Virus record (IMG/VR): IMGVR_UViG_3300020442_000005
Span: 209,026 to 273,025 of that record
Reading direction: 5' to 3' (one strand)
Source: a virus
DNA: 64,000 bases
This document shows positions 17,006-24,131 of the stretch, in pieces (positions within the stretch are counted from its first letter, which is position 1; each line of letters starts with the position of its first letter). Below the pieces are notes generated by a model, which did not search any database, was not told the DNA's origin, and worked only from the letters and a program-made list of their open reading frames with translations. The translations under genes were made by a program, and so were the position numbers.

Positions 17006-17463
17006 AAAGATTGTGGAACCCACCGTTGCTCAATGAATGGGCTGAGCCTTTAATACAAGAGAGATATTTCCCGGATAGATGGAAGATGCTGGTATGTTGT
17101 CTAATGTTAAATCTGACGTCACATAAACAGGTCAATCCAATCATCGATGGCTTTTTCGAAAGATGGCCCACCGCTTTGAAAGCTTCTCAGGCTGATGAGT
17201 TAGAGATGAAAGAGTATCTAAAATCCTTGGGAATGTATAACAAGCGTGCAAAAACAATTATAAAAATGTCAAAACAGTTTCTAGAAGGCTTTTCTCAGCC
17301 AAAACAATTATATGGATGCGGTAAATACGCGTCAGACTCTGATCTTATATTCTATCAGGGAAGATGGAAAGAGGTTGAACCAACCGATGGCGCGCTCAAG
17401 AGATATATACGATTTATGAAAAACTATGAAAAAAACCGTGTACAATCGATCAAAACGGCTTAA
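17002..17463 (+). CDS. MBD4-like HhH-GPD DNA glycosylase
   Basis: The 153-residue protein matches the catalytic domain of MBD4, a mismatch glycosylase removing T or U opposite G, mainly at deaminated (methyl)cytosine. Shared pattern: WNPP near the start, ERYFPDRWKMLVCCLMLN, FFERWPTALKAS, LKSLGMYNKRAKTIIKMS, then the helix-hairpin-helix LYGCGKYASDS (103-113) and EVEPTDGALKRY with the catalytic Asp at 129. No Fe-S cluster Cys tail is present, as in MBD4. It is the bare domain. An enzyme with this preference is notable next to a SAM-regeneration operon. Confidence 0.85.
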   Translation: MKRLWNPPLLNEWAEPLIQERYFPDRWKMLVCCLMLNLTSHKQVNPIIDGFFERWPTALKASQADELEMKEYLKSLGMYNKRAKTIIKMSKQFLEGFSQPKQLYGCGKYASDSDLIFYQGRWKEVEPTDGALKRYIRFMKNYEKNRVQSIKTA

Positions 17464-17487
17464 ATTATAATATACCAAGGGGGTAAT

Positions 17488-18072
17488 ATGAACGAAATAC
17501 AACAAGCTTTCGACAATACTGATTCTTCCTACATGGAGGCATCACTCAAACAAAGAAATCCGGGTCCTGGATCTGCGGGAAGTACGTTTTTTGAGACGAC
17601 CACGTTTGAAGATCTAAAGTTCGCAGACTGGCAACCAGCAAACGATGATGCCATTACTGCTCCAGCTGAAGGATTTACAACAAACCAGTTCGGTGGATTA
17701 CTTGGGATTACAAGGTTAGAAAACCTTCCGCAAGACATGACCGTTGTTTTGCAACCAGCTCACGGTGGCAAAGCAAAGATTAGAGGTGGTGAATATGACG
17801 GTCAAAATCCTGCCGAATGTGCAGCGATTCTCACAGACAGTCAAAGAATGGCGGTTGATTTTACTACACTAATCATTGGACCTGACAAAGTAGATCCTAC
17901 CAAGAAAGTTGTTTGGACTTTTTTCCCGGGACCGGCGACATTCAAGTTTAAGGACATTCCTTTTTCAATGTTGCAGCAGAGATTTGGAACAGAAGATAAC
18001 CAAATTAGAATTACAGTTGCGGAAGCAATTGCGGTTGGTTACAACTTCTGCAAACACGTACCAACTCTATAA
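17488..18072 (+). CDS. hypothetical protein, 194 aa
   Basis: A soluble, Pro/Gly/Phe-containing protein with beta-type patterns such as VVWTFFPGPATFKFKDIPF near residue 140. I recall no named family. TTATAATATA and a strong AAGGGGG precede the start, so it has its own promoter. It directly precedes the tRNA cluster. Confidence 0.8.
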   Translation: MNEIQQAFDNTDSSYMEASLKQRNPGPGSAGSTFFETTTFEDLKFADWQPANDDAITAPAEGFTTNQFGGLLGITRLENLPQDMTVVLQPAHGGKAKIRGGEYDGQNPAECAAILTDSQRMAVDFTTLIIGPDKVDPTKKVVWTFFPGPATFKFKDIPFSMLQQRFGTEDNQIRITVAEAIAVGYNFCKHVPTL

Positions 18073-18121
18073 GGTACCGGTGTCAAAACACCAAACAGTT
18101 CTTTTAAATCGCAGTAAACTT

Positions 18122-18206
18122 TGCTCGGGTGGCGGAATCGGTAGACGCACCAGACTTAAAATCTGTTGTCCGTATGGGCGTGAGGGTTCAAGTCCCTCTT
18201 CGAGCA
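18122..18206 (+). tRNA. tRNA-Leu (anticodon TAA)
   Basis: TGCTCGG pairs with TCGAGCA (one G-U) to form the acceptor stem. The anticodon loop CTTAAAA sits between CAGA and TCTG, a class II variable arm follows, and the T arm GAGGG-TTCAAGT-CCCTC is perfect. 85 bases; no CCA encoded. Confidence 0.93.
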
Positions 18207-18216
18207 TTACAATAGG

Positions 18217-18366
18217 GAATACCTGAGGGGAAGGTATTTTAAATGAGATTGACCTGAAGCTAGATATTACGCTGGGATCCACAACGAACTTTTATATGAT
18301 CGACCGCTATAATCTAGAACATCCGCCCTTTCATTTCTTTAAACAATAATTAATTAGGTTATACAA
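18217..18366. other. spacer with hairpin after tRNA-Leu
   Basis: AATACCT and AGGTATT near 18217-18238 form a 7-bp stem around GAGGGGA, possibly a processing signal or weak terminator. The rest up to 18366 holds A/T-rich boxes and no convincing gene. Confidence 0.35.
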
Positions 18367-18756
18367 ATGGAATTAACAAATGGCCAGATTGAGATAGGTA
18401 TAGTGTTTTTCTATGGCTTTGTAGCAGGATTAGTTGTCAGTATTCTGTATGCTCATGAGCGTTGGAAAAACTTCAACTACGACGAGGAACGACGGTTACA
18501 ATATCAAAAAGAAACGGATGAAAGAAGAAGGATACGCCTTGAGAAATATAAAGAGATGAGAAATCCTGAATCTCAGTTACGAGTGATACATAAGCAGGAA
18601 GAATATATAAGAGAATTACTCTTAGAGCAAGCTAGACTGCACAAACAACTCAATGCATTCGCTGGATGGCCTGAATATGAACACTTCCACGAAGATCTTA
18701 TGAAAAAAATCGACAAACGATTTGAATCTTTACGAATTGAACATGATAACATTTGA
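18367..18756 (+). CDS. membrane-anchored coiled-coil protein, 129 aa
   Basis: Residues 10-30 (IGIVFFYGFVAGLVVSILYA) form one membrane helix, followed by a long charged helix (35-95, Arg/Glu/Lys heptads) and a His/Glu-rich end. The layout recalls phage spanin or lysis-accessory proteins, but no signal cleavage site or lipobox is seen, so the function is open. It lies within the tRNA cluster. Confidence 0.7.
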   Translation: MELTNGQIEIGIVFFYGFVAGLVVSILYAHERWKNFNYDEERRLQYQKETDERRRIRLEKYKEMRNPESQLRVIHKQEEYIRELLLEQARLHKQLNAFAGWPEYEHFHEDLMKKIDKRFESLRIEHDNI

Positions 18757-18803
18757 ACAACTACAGGACTATCTGTATAATAACTAGGTAAACAAAACTT
18801 CAT

Positions 18804-18877
18804 GCATCCATAGCTCAGCTGGATAGAGCATCCGCCTTCTAAGCGGACGGTCGCAGGTTCGAATCCTGCTGGATGTA
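18804..18877 (+). tRNA. tRNA-Arg (anticodon TCT)
   Basis: GCATCCA pairs with TGGATGT (one G-U), the D arm GCTC...GAGC is standard, the anticodon loop CTTCTAA is held by CCGC/GCGG, and the T arm GCAGG-TTCGAAT-CCTGC is perfect. It reads AGA, a codon common in these genes. Confidence 0.93.
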
Positions 18878-18881
18878 CTTT

Positions 18882-18953
18882 TGGTCTGTAGTGTAATAGG
18901 TAACACACCAGTTTTTGGCACTGGCGTTCTAGGTTCAAGTCCTGGCAGACCAG
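18882..18953 (+). tRNA. tRNA-Gln (anticodon TTG)
   Basis: TGGTCTG/CAGACCA acceptor stem, D stem GTGT/ACAC, anticodon loop TTTTGGC in a CCAGT/ACTGG stem, T arm TAGG-TTCAAGT-CCTG. It begins four bases after tRNA-Arg, so they are probably cut from one transcript. Confidence 0.92.
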
Positions 18954-18992
18954 CTTTTATACAACTTTAAACAATAGGGTATTATTATTTAT

Positions 18993-19033
18993 GGGTCTAG
19001 TTAACCTCGAGGGTTCGAACCCCTCTATGACCA
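18993..19033 (+). pseudogene. tRNA remnant lacking D and anticodon arms
   Basis: A perfect T arm (GAGGG-TTCGAAC-CCCTC) followed by TATGACCA lies only nine bases after GGGTCTAG, an incomplete match for an acceptor strand. There is no room for D and anticodon arms, so this looks like a tRNA gene collapsed by internal deletion. Confidence 0.6.
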
Positions 19034-19164
19034 AGCAGGCAGGGAGCAATGACTAGATGTCGCCAACAGAAAGATATTCACCAGTATCTCCTTTTGGTTG
19101 ATAAGCCTTGGGATAGGAAAGTGGTGAGTCCTATCCCAAAGTTCCATCCTTAACTTCATCACAC
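19034..19164 (+). ncRNA. structured spacer in tRNA cluster, candidate small stable RNA
   Basis: No gene is visible here. TTGGGATAGG (19108-19117) pairs perfectly with CCTATCCCAA (19130-19139), and a smaller AGATA/TATCT hairpin lies near 19070. Phage T4 encodes small stable RNAs inside its tRNA cluster, so a similar RNA is possible; the assignment is inference. Confidence 0.35.
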
Positions 19165-19237
<73 letters not shown>

Positions 19238-19240
19238 TAG

Positions 19241-19313
19241 GCGGGAATAGCTCAGTTGGTAGAGCACCACGTTGCCAACGTGGAAGTCGCGAGTTCAAGT
19301 CTCGTTTCCCGCT
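19241..19313 (+). tRNA. tRNA-Gly (anticodon GCC)
   Basis: GCGGGAA/TTCCCGC acceptor stem, standard D arm, anticodon loop TTGCCAA in CCACG/CGTGG, T arm GCGAG-TTCAAGT-CTCGT. It begins three bases after tRNA-Thr. Confidence 0.94.
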
Positions 19314-19318
19314 CTTTT

Positions 19319-19391
19319 GGACACTTAGCTCAGCGGTCAGAGCATCCGACTCATAATCGGCAGGTCCAGGGTTCAATCCCCTGAGTGTCCA
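19319..19391 (+). tRNA. tRNA-Met-type (anticodon CAT)
   Basis: GGACACT/AGTGTCC acceptor stem, D arm GCTC...GAGC, anticodon loop CTCATAA in CCGA/TCGG, T arm CAGGG-TTCAATC-CCCTG. With a CAT anticodon it could be elongator Met, or Ile if C34 is modified to lysidine; the paired first base argues against an initiator. Confidence 0.92.
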
Positions 19392-19396
19392 CTTTC

Positions 19397-19480
19397 GTTC
19401 GGCTGTACGGTTGCAGATAACTAACGTGGGCAGGCAATATTTAACGTTAGAATTGCGGGGTTCAAATCCCCGCCCGAACA
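19397..19480 (+). tRNA. aberrant tRNA-like gene, identity unclear
   Basis: GTTCGGC and CCCGAAC form six of seven acceptor pairs and the T arm CGGGG-TTCAAAT-CCCCG is perfect. The middle is abnormal: only a 3-bp CTG/CAG D-like stem, and a perfect 6-bp CTAACG/CGTTAG stem with an 18-base loop instead of seven. It may carry an insertion in the anticodon loop, be a decayed tRNA, or be a tRNA mimic. No anticodon can be assigned. Confidence 0.45.
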
Positions 19481-19485
19481 TTTTT

Positions 19486-19513
19486 TTGACATATATATAA
19501 TATACTATATATT
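19486..19513 (+). promoter_or_regulatory. sigma70-like promoter
   Basis: TTGACA at 19486-19491 and TATATT at 19508-19513 are 16 bases apart, directly after the T run that follows the tRNA-like gene and upstream of the cysteine-synthase-like gene. Confidence 0.6.
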
Positions 19514-19537
19514 ACATGTTAGCGTCATGGAGAAATA

Positions 19538-20395
19538 ATGATCGGACATACACCATTCATCTGTATTGACAATGATGAAAGAATATGGGCAAAACTAGAA
19601 ACACACAATAAAACCGGATCTGTAAAAGATCGAATGATTGATTACATATGCGATAATGCTCTTGCAAATGGTGCAATCATTCCTGGAAAGACCCGGCTCA
19701 TTGAGGCAACCAGTGGAAATACTGGAATTGCTTTAGCCAGTTATGCAGCCTCAGTGGGATGCAAATGCCAAATCATAATGCCATGTAACATGTCGGAAGA
19801 AAGAAAACAAATGATGCATGCGTTCGGCGCCGAAATTATAGAAACCGGCCCAAACGAATTTGGACGTGCAATTGCGATGAGAGACTTGAAACTGCGGAAG
19901 TCTAACCCCGGAGAATATTTCTCGCCTCTTCAATTTAGTAATCCTTTAAATGTGGAATGTCACAGAACAACCACAGCGCCAGAGATTCACCAGAACATAA
20001 CAGACATTAAGTGTCTCGCTTGGGATGCATTCGTGCATGGCTCTGGAACTGGAGGGACTATGATGGGATTGAAGAGTTACATTGATGAGAATAGGTTAGG
20101 AGTGAAATGCGTCTTAACTCAGCCGGAAGAAGATAACGCATCCCATGGAATACAGGGCATTAACGATGGTGCTGATTTTCTATTAGATAAGTCATTGATG
20201 GATGAGTTTATATACGTGAAGACGTCCTCAGCAATTGAACGAATGAAGAGATTCTGGAAAGAAAATGGTATCCTGATCGGCATCAGTTCCGGGGCAAACA
20301 TTCTGGCTGCAGAAGAATACGTGAGAAAGCATGATCCAGCTGGAATCGTCGTCACTATTTTATGTGATCGTGGAGAAAGATATTTAAAATGTTGA
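19538..20395 (+). CDS. PLP-dependent cysteine synthase / cystathionine beta-synthase family enzyme
   Basis: A fold-type II PLP enzyme of 285 residues. KTGSVKDR (25-32) holds the Schiff-base Lys30, SGNTG (59-63) binds the substrate carboxylate, GSGTGGT binds PLP phosphate, GISSGAN is near 247, and LCDRGERY is at the end. The first ~8 residues of typical enzymes are shortened. CysM/CysK make cysteine from O-acetyl-(phospho)serine and sulfide; cystathionine beta-synthase uses homocysteine and serine. The GSVKDR form suits CysM or CBS better than CysK. With a homocysteine-producing operon nearby, a CBS-like role is attractive but unproven. Confidence 0.88.
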   Translation: MIGHTPFICIDNDERIWAKLETHNKTGSVKDRMIDYICDNALANGAIIPGKTRLIEATSGNTGIALASYAASVGCKCQIIMPCNMSEERKQMMHAFGAEIIETGPNEFGRAIAMRDLKLRKSNPGEYFSPLQFSNPLNVECHRTTTAPEIHQNITDIKCLAWDAFVHGSGTGGTMMGLKSYIDENRLGVKCVLTQPEEDNASHGIQGINDGADFLLDKSLMDEFIYVKTSSAIERMKRFWKENGILIGISSGANILAAEEYVRKHDPAGIVVTILCDRGERYLKC

Positions 20396-20402
20396 GGATA
20401 AT

Positions 20403-20711
20403 ATGAAAGGATATAAAACAAGAGAAGAAATAGAAACCATGGTACCGAATCTTCTAGTTCCCTGGTTTATGATGGGAAGCTATGCTTACTATTCTTTGGG
20501 CATGCCATTAATGGAAGACCCAACCTTTGATTATCTTGTACAAAGGCTCAAAGAATGTTATGATGAAGTAGAACATATTCATAAAAAACACATCACAAAG
20601 GAACATCTAGATGCTGGAACTGGATACGATATAGATTATCCGGAGATGGCTAAGGGTGCTACTATACATTATTTAAAGGAGAGCGGATTATGGAACTTAT
20701 ATTTGGAATGA
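20403..20711 (+). CDS. small protein resembling the NAD-ligase Ia segment
   Basis: Residues 27-60 (YAYYSLGMPLMEDPTFDYLVQRLKE) resemble the N-terminal Ia domain of NAD-dependent DNA ligases (YYxxxxPxxxDxxYDxLxxxL), which binds NMN. The adenylation domain is absent. Short proteins with only this segment occur in other phages; the function is unknown. The similarity is weak and could be convergent. Confidence 0.65.
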   Translation: MKGYKTREEIETMVPNLLVPWFMMGSYAYYSLGMPLMEDPTFDYLVQRLKECYDEVEHIHKKHITKEHLDAGTGYDIDYPEMAKGATIHYLKESGLWNLYLE

Positions 20712-20776
20712 TGGTTTCAGTGGGGTTATTTGTTTTTGCCTGGTATTGGTTTTGCGATAAGATGGGATGGTTGTAA
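20690..20776 (+). CDS. 28-aa single-pass membrane peptide
   Basis: A 28-codon frame with AAAGGAGA before ATG 20690, overlapping the gene before and ending in a TAATG overlap with the next. Nearly the whole product is a hydrophobic helix followed by CDKMGWL. Confidence 0.6.
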   Translation: MELIFGMMVSVGLFVFAWYWFCDKMGWL

Positions 20777-20934
20777 TGCAGTGGTTAGCTAGTAAAAATA
20801 TGTCACTGTTCTGTTTCGTTTTGAATTGCATCTTTGCGTTTTCAGCTTTAGTTGCAGGAGACGTACTATGGTTTTTTATAAGTGCTGGATTTGCAGCGCT
20901 TTGTTTCTACAATTATAACAACAGTACGGAGTAA
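20776..20934 (+). CDS. 52-aa two-helix membrane protein
   Basis: Begins at the TAATG overlap with the upstream peptide. Residues 10-28 and 30-46 are hydrophobic, giving a probable hairpin of two membrane helices, with an Asn-rich C terminus. Holin-like by size only. Confidence 0.6.
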   Translation: MQWLASKNMSLFCFVLNCIFAFSALVAGDVLWFFISAGFAALCFYNYNNSTE

Positions 20935-20937
20935 AAA

Positions 20938-21192
20938 ATGGAATACTTAAAAAGGCTTTGGGAAGTAATCAAATCAAACGCATTGCTTATTGTTCTCGCA
21001 ATTGCTTTTGCAATATATATTTGGGCCAACTATGCGGTTGAAAAGCAAAAGGCGCAAGTAAGCGAGAATGAATTCATGTGTGAAACAACATGTTTTCCAG
21101 CTCAGCATGAGTACATATATGCTGGCAAAGTTGGTTCATGTTGGTGTTATGAAAACAAGGACAGTTTGAAACGCATCAAAGACGAGGATTAA
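20938..21192 (+). CDS. 84-aa membrane-anchored protein with Cys-containing outer domain
   Basis: One membrane helix (residues 14-32), then a soluble part with four Cys in CETTC and CWCYE, likely disulfide-bonded outside the membrane. It is third in a run of tiny membrane proteins (20690-21192), possibly one lysis or envelope module. Confidence 0.7.
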   Translation: MEYLKRLWEVIKSNALLIVLAIAFAIYIWANYAVEKQKAQVSENEFMCETTCFPAQHEYIYAGKVGSCWCYENKDSLKRIKDED

Positions 21193-21193
21193 A

Positions 21194-21451
21194 TTGGCGA
21201 ATAATATTCCATGGAAAAAACATGATCTTTATTTTGAGTTCGACGGTGATCAAGTGCATGCTGAAATTATTTGGTGGGCAAAAGACTATTACATTCTTAT
21301 CAAGAAGCCGTACGAAATGCATTTGAAGGGCCTGCATATGATGTATATGATTCCTGCAAAGTTCGTTATTGAGATCGATCCAAAAGACAAGCTGCATCAG
21401 GTTCCAATTCTTGACACATGCAAATCAATGATTATGGACGCGCTGTCATGA
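21194..21451 (+). CDS. hypothetical protein, 85 aa (TTG start)
   Basis: The frame has no early ATG; TTG 21194 follows GAGG at a suitable distance and lies one base after the previous stop. The product is beta-rich with aromatic residues (HAEIIWWAKDYYILI) and many Met. No family recognised. Confidence 0.65.
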   Translation: MANNIPWKKHDLYFEFDGDQVHAEIIWWAKDYYILIKKPYEMHLKGLHMMYMIPAKFVIEIDPKDKLHQVPILDTCKSMIMDALS

Positions 21452-21702
21452 AGGACTATTTTGTATACATTGTGGAATGCGCCGACGGCACTTACTATAC
21501 CGGCATAACGACTGATGTTGACAGACGAATACTAGAGCATAACTACTCTTTTAAGTCTGCAAAGTATACTAGATCCAGACGTCCAGTTAAACTTGTGTAC
21601 TCAAAGTTGGTTGGCAACAGATCAGAAGCTTCTAAGGAAGAATGCAGGATAAAAAAACTTAGCAGATCAGCTAAGAGCGCAATAATTAGAGATGATCAGT
21701 AA
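21448..21702 (+). CDS. GIY-YIG domain protein, YhbQ-like
   Basis: YFVYIVECADGTYYTGITTDVDRRILEHN gives the VYI...YTGIT motif (GIY-YIG equivalent) and the catalytic Arg; later AKYTRSRRPVKLVYSK and the EAS-xEE segment supply the family's Glu. The 84-residue length is that of the single-domain YhbQ/UPF0213 group, linked to nicking and repair. The start overlaps the previous stop (ATGA). Confidence 0.88.
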   Translation: MKDYFVYIVECADGTYYTGITTDVDRRILEHNYSFKSAKYTRSRRPVKLVYSKLVGNRSEASKEECRIKKLSRSAKSAIIRDDQ

Positions 21703-21712
21703 GGAGTTTTTT

Positions 21713-23476
21713 ATGAGTAGCAGCAAGTACAGTCTTAGAATATTATTGGAAGATTTACAAGTTCCCAATTTTTTGCTCGAGGAAAAGTCAAGCGCCAAGT
21801 CTGGTGCTAGCAAGTTCAAAGGCGTATACACAGAATATGCTTGTGCAGATAAGCTGGCAACACATCTCGATCTAGATGTGACGGATGCAACAGGAAAAAA
21901 GATTAATGCAAATTCATTGGCCGATGATGAGTTGAAAAAATACGATGCAAACCGCGCAAAAGACCCAACTATTCCAGTGATGGAAAAATCTGACACGAAC
22001 GGGAAAAACCCTGCCGATAACCAATTTGAAGTTTTTAAAAAAGCAATTGAGGATGTTAAGGCGAGGGAAGAAGAAGCTGGTGTAGGTTCTTTCGCTGATT
22101 GCTTGGAAAGAGGCGACGCGCGCATTGAGTGCGTTGGCCAAAGCCCCGGGAAAGAGATAGCCCAAGAAGATATTCGAATACGCTGGCCTTTGAAGGGTGA
22201 CAACCCGAATTATTTATTATTCACTGCAAAAGCTGCCGGCAGCCAATTGACAAAAGCATCATCTACTCCAGGTCAGTTTTCGATGGCTTTAGCGGAAGGT
22301 GCAACATCAAACATGGTTCAGCAAGTTTTTGATTTTATAGAAACGCAATCAAAATCTGAACCTAACAAATCGACCCTTTTAGCAGTCAAAGAAGAATATG
22401 GATTATCAGCAACTGATCATCTGAAAAAAGCAAACGGCAGTTTGAATAGAGAATTGCCAAACAGTAAAATTTTATTCCCAGCCATGTCATCACTGTTAGC
22501 TGACGCGATTATAAAACAGATCACTTCTTGGTCACCAGAAACAGCTGCCGCTCAGATGAAAGTCGCATTTACTAAATATTATAAGAATTCAACCCCGGAA
22601 AAAATGGCAACAATGGCTAAAAATCCACCTCCATATTACTATGGCATCAAGCATGGGAGACGTCAATCAAAGCTTGTAAAAATGAGCGAAATGCATAACG
22701 CATTTCTTTCAGCGCTCGGTGACGTTTTAGTGAATGGAGGAGGAAGTCTAGGCTATGTAGTACCAAAGACCGGTGCAAAGTCAATAACGATTACTCATAA
22801 CAACAACGCTGTGCTTACGTTTCGTGTAGACTGTAGCATCAAGTCAAAAAAGTTTACTCTGGCAATAACATTAGGCCTACCAACAAAAAAGCCAGTATCC
22901 GCTACGACTTTCACCGGAAAAGGGACCGTTTCAGTTGAGGATGACGCGTTCGAGCTTGACTCAAAGGAACTTAAAGACGTTGCTGGAGAAGCAGTGGGCG
23001 CATTGGCAGCGGCCGTTGAAAAAACTATGGGAGTTGCCGATGATGAGTTTTCGACCTACGAATTTGGCCGGAAGTTAAAAGCTTTTTTTGTTGAGAAATC
23101 TACGAACTCGATTAAGTTGCTCAACCAACAGCGGGATAATGAATGGCAGATGTATCTACAATACATTCTCATGGATACATATGGGATATCCCCAGCAGCA
23201 AAAGAAGCGGGAATGATAGCAACAAAGCTGAAAGAGAAGGGATATGGGACATATGATGGTAGGCTTGGTACTTATAGCTTATCAAACAAATCGGTTTCAA
23301 AAAGTAAGCGCAACCTTGAGGGTTTTACCCAGGCGCTCTATGACTCAGTGGACGAATTAATTAAAGACGGTAAAATAAGTTACCAACTAACTGGACCTTT
23401 CGCCATGAGCGCAGATAAGGCACGAGAGTTGAGTCTGCTCGAGCGTTGGTCTAGACTAGCTGGATTGATTAAATAA
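21713..23476 (+). CDS. large putative virion protein with restriction-like nuclease features
   Basis: 587 residues. The N terminus MSSSKYSLRILLEDLQ...FLLEE recalls the targeting peptide with L-x-E sites. Around residues 150-185, QEDIRIRWPL...NYLLFTAKAAGSQLTKASS resembles a phage branch of the PD-(D/E)xK nuclease fold (DI...ISLKxGxxQLxS), though the usual acidic residue before Lys is replaced by Thr. Downstream, SALGDVLVNGG and beta-rich segments lead to a charged helical C terminus. AAGGAG precedes ATG 21713. Function inferred only: DNA-binding or nuclease-like. Confidence 0.7.
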   Translation: MSSSKYSLRILLEDLQVPNFLLEEKSSAKSGASKFKGVYTEYACADKLATHLDLDVTDATGKKINANSLADDELKKYDANRAKDPTIPVMEKSDTNGKNPADNQFEVFKKAIEDVKAREEEAGVGSFADCLERGDARIECVGQSPGKEIAQEDIRIRWPLKGDNPNYLLFTAKAAGSQLTKASSTPGQFSMALAEGATSNMVQQVFDFIETQSKSEPNKSTLLAVKEEYGLSATDHLKKANGSLNRELPNSKILFPAMSSLLADAIIKQITSWSPETAAAQMKVAFTKYYKNSTPEKMATMAKNPPPYYYGIKHGRRQSKLVKMSEMHNAFLSALGDVLVNGGGSLGYVVPKTGAKSITITHNNNAVLTFRVDCSIKSKKFTLAITLGLPTKKPVSATTFTGKGTVSVEDDAFELDSKELKDVAGEAVGALAAAVEKTMGVADDEFSTYEFGRKLKAFFVEKSTNSIKLLNQQRDNEWQMYLQYILMDTYGISPAAKEAGMIATKLKEKGYGTYDGRLGTYSLSNKSVSKSKRNLEGFTQALYDSVDELIKDGKISYQLTGPFAMSADKARELSLLERWSRLAGLIK

Positions 23477-23534
23477 TCCTGTACATTTTGATCCCATAGG
23501 TTAATATAATGTATCCAAACAACAAGGAGACATT

Positions 23535-23780
23535 ATGTCAGATCAAAAAACAAATGTGGCTTTAAAGAACTTTATTGAAAAATATAAAACCATTGAAGCC
23601 GAAATTAAACTTTTGCAAGAAGATAAAAAAGCTCTAATTGATGACCTCAAAGAAAATCAAGGTATTGAACCAAAGGTTATCCGGAAAGCTATCCAGGTTG
23701 CAAAGATTCGAACCGGGATGGGCGACAACATCATCCAGTTGGACCAGATTGTTGATCAACTCGAAGGCACGATTGTGTGA
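23535..23780 (+). CDS. DUF2312 / GapR-like protein, 81 aa
   Basis: The sequence ALKNFIEKYKTIEAEIKLLQEDKKALIDDLKENQGIEPKVIRKAIQ follows the DUF2312 pattern (LRxFVERIExLExEKKxIxxDIKxVxxEAKxxGFDxKxxRKVIR), split here for length. GapR, its best known member, is a small dimer/tetramer that clamps overtwisted DNA ahead of replication and transcription forks in alphaproteobacteria. AAGGAGA precedes ATG 23535. A nucleoid-type role in phage DNA handling is inferred. Confidence 0.7.
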   Translation: MSDQKTNVALKNFIEKYKTIEAEIKLLQEDKKALIDDLKENQGIEPKVIRKAIQVAKIRTGMGDNIIQLDQIVDQLEGTIV

Positions 23781-23788
23781 GGTGAACT

Positions 23789-24121
23789 GTGAAAAAGCGT
23801 ACTACAATTTGGCTTATTGATATTGATGGAACTGTTTGTGAGGATATTCCAAACGAACAAGCATATCTATTCGGTGCGGCAAAACCATTGCCTGGCGCAC
23901 TTGAGAAAGTAAAAGAGTTTTATGAACGTGGAGACCGAGTGACATTTTTTACATCACGCACTTCTGAACATGCGGAGATTACAGAAGCATGGCTCAAAAA
24001 TCATGGTTTCCCTTTTGAATCAGTTTGTTATAATAAACCTAGAATAAATGAAGGCGAAGAATACTGTTGGGTTGACAACAAGCCTGTCATGGCAATATAC
24101 CTACCAGAAGGTCTTAGATAA
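23789..24121 (+). CDS. HAD-superfamily phosphatase-like protein
   Basis: LIDIDGTVCED (9-19) is the DxDGT nucleophile motif I, and FFTSRTSEHAEIT near residue 52 is motif II. Motif IV is probably the CWVDNKP segment near 92. At 110 residues it is the compact cap-less type, as in polynucleotide kinase 3'-phosphatase and mitochondrial nucleotidase-like proteins. Starts with GTG 23789. The substrate is unknown. Confidence 0.8.
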   Translation: MKKRTTIWLIDIDGTVCEDIPNEQAYLFGAAKPLPGALEKVKEFYERGDRVTFFTSRTSEHAEITEAWLKNHGFPFESVCYNKPRINEGEEYCWVDNKPVMAIYLPEGLR

Positions 24122-24131
24122 AGGATTTAAC

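Noticed and set aside
20403-20711. NAD-dependent DNA ligase fragment as a broken gene
   Set aside because: Only a weak match to the Ia segment, with a normal start, stop and neighbours; no remnants of the adenylation domain follow, so it is listed as a small intact gene.
20690-21192. Holin or spanin cassette
   Set aside because: Three tiny membrane proteins are suggestive, but no endolysin gene is nearby and no family motif is seen, so no lysis function is assigned.
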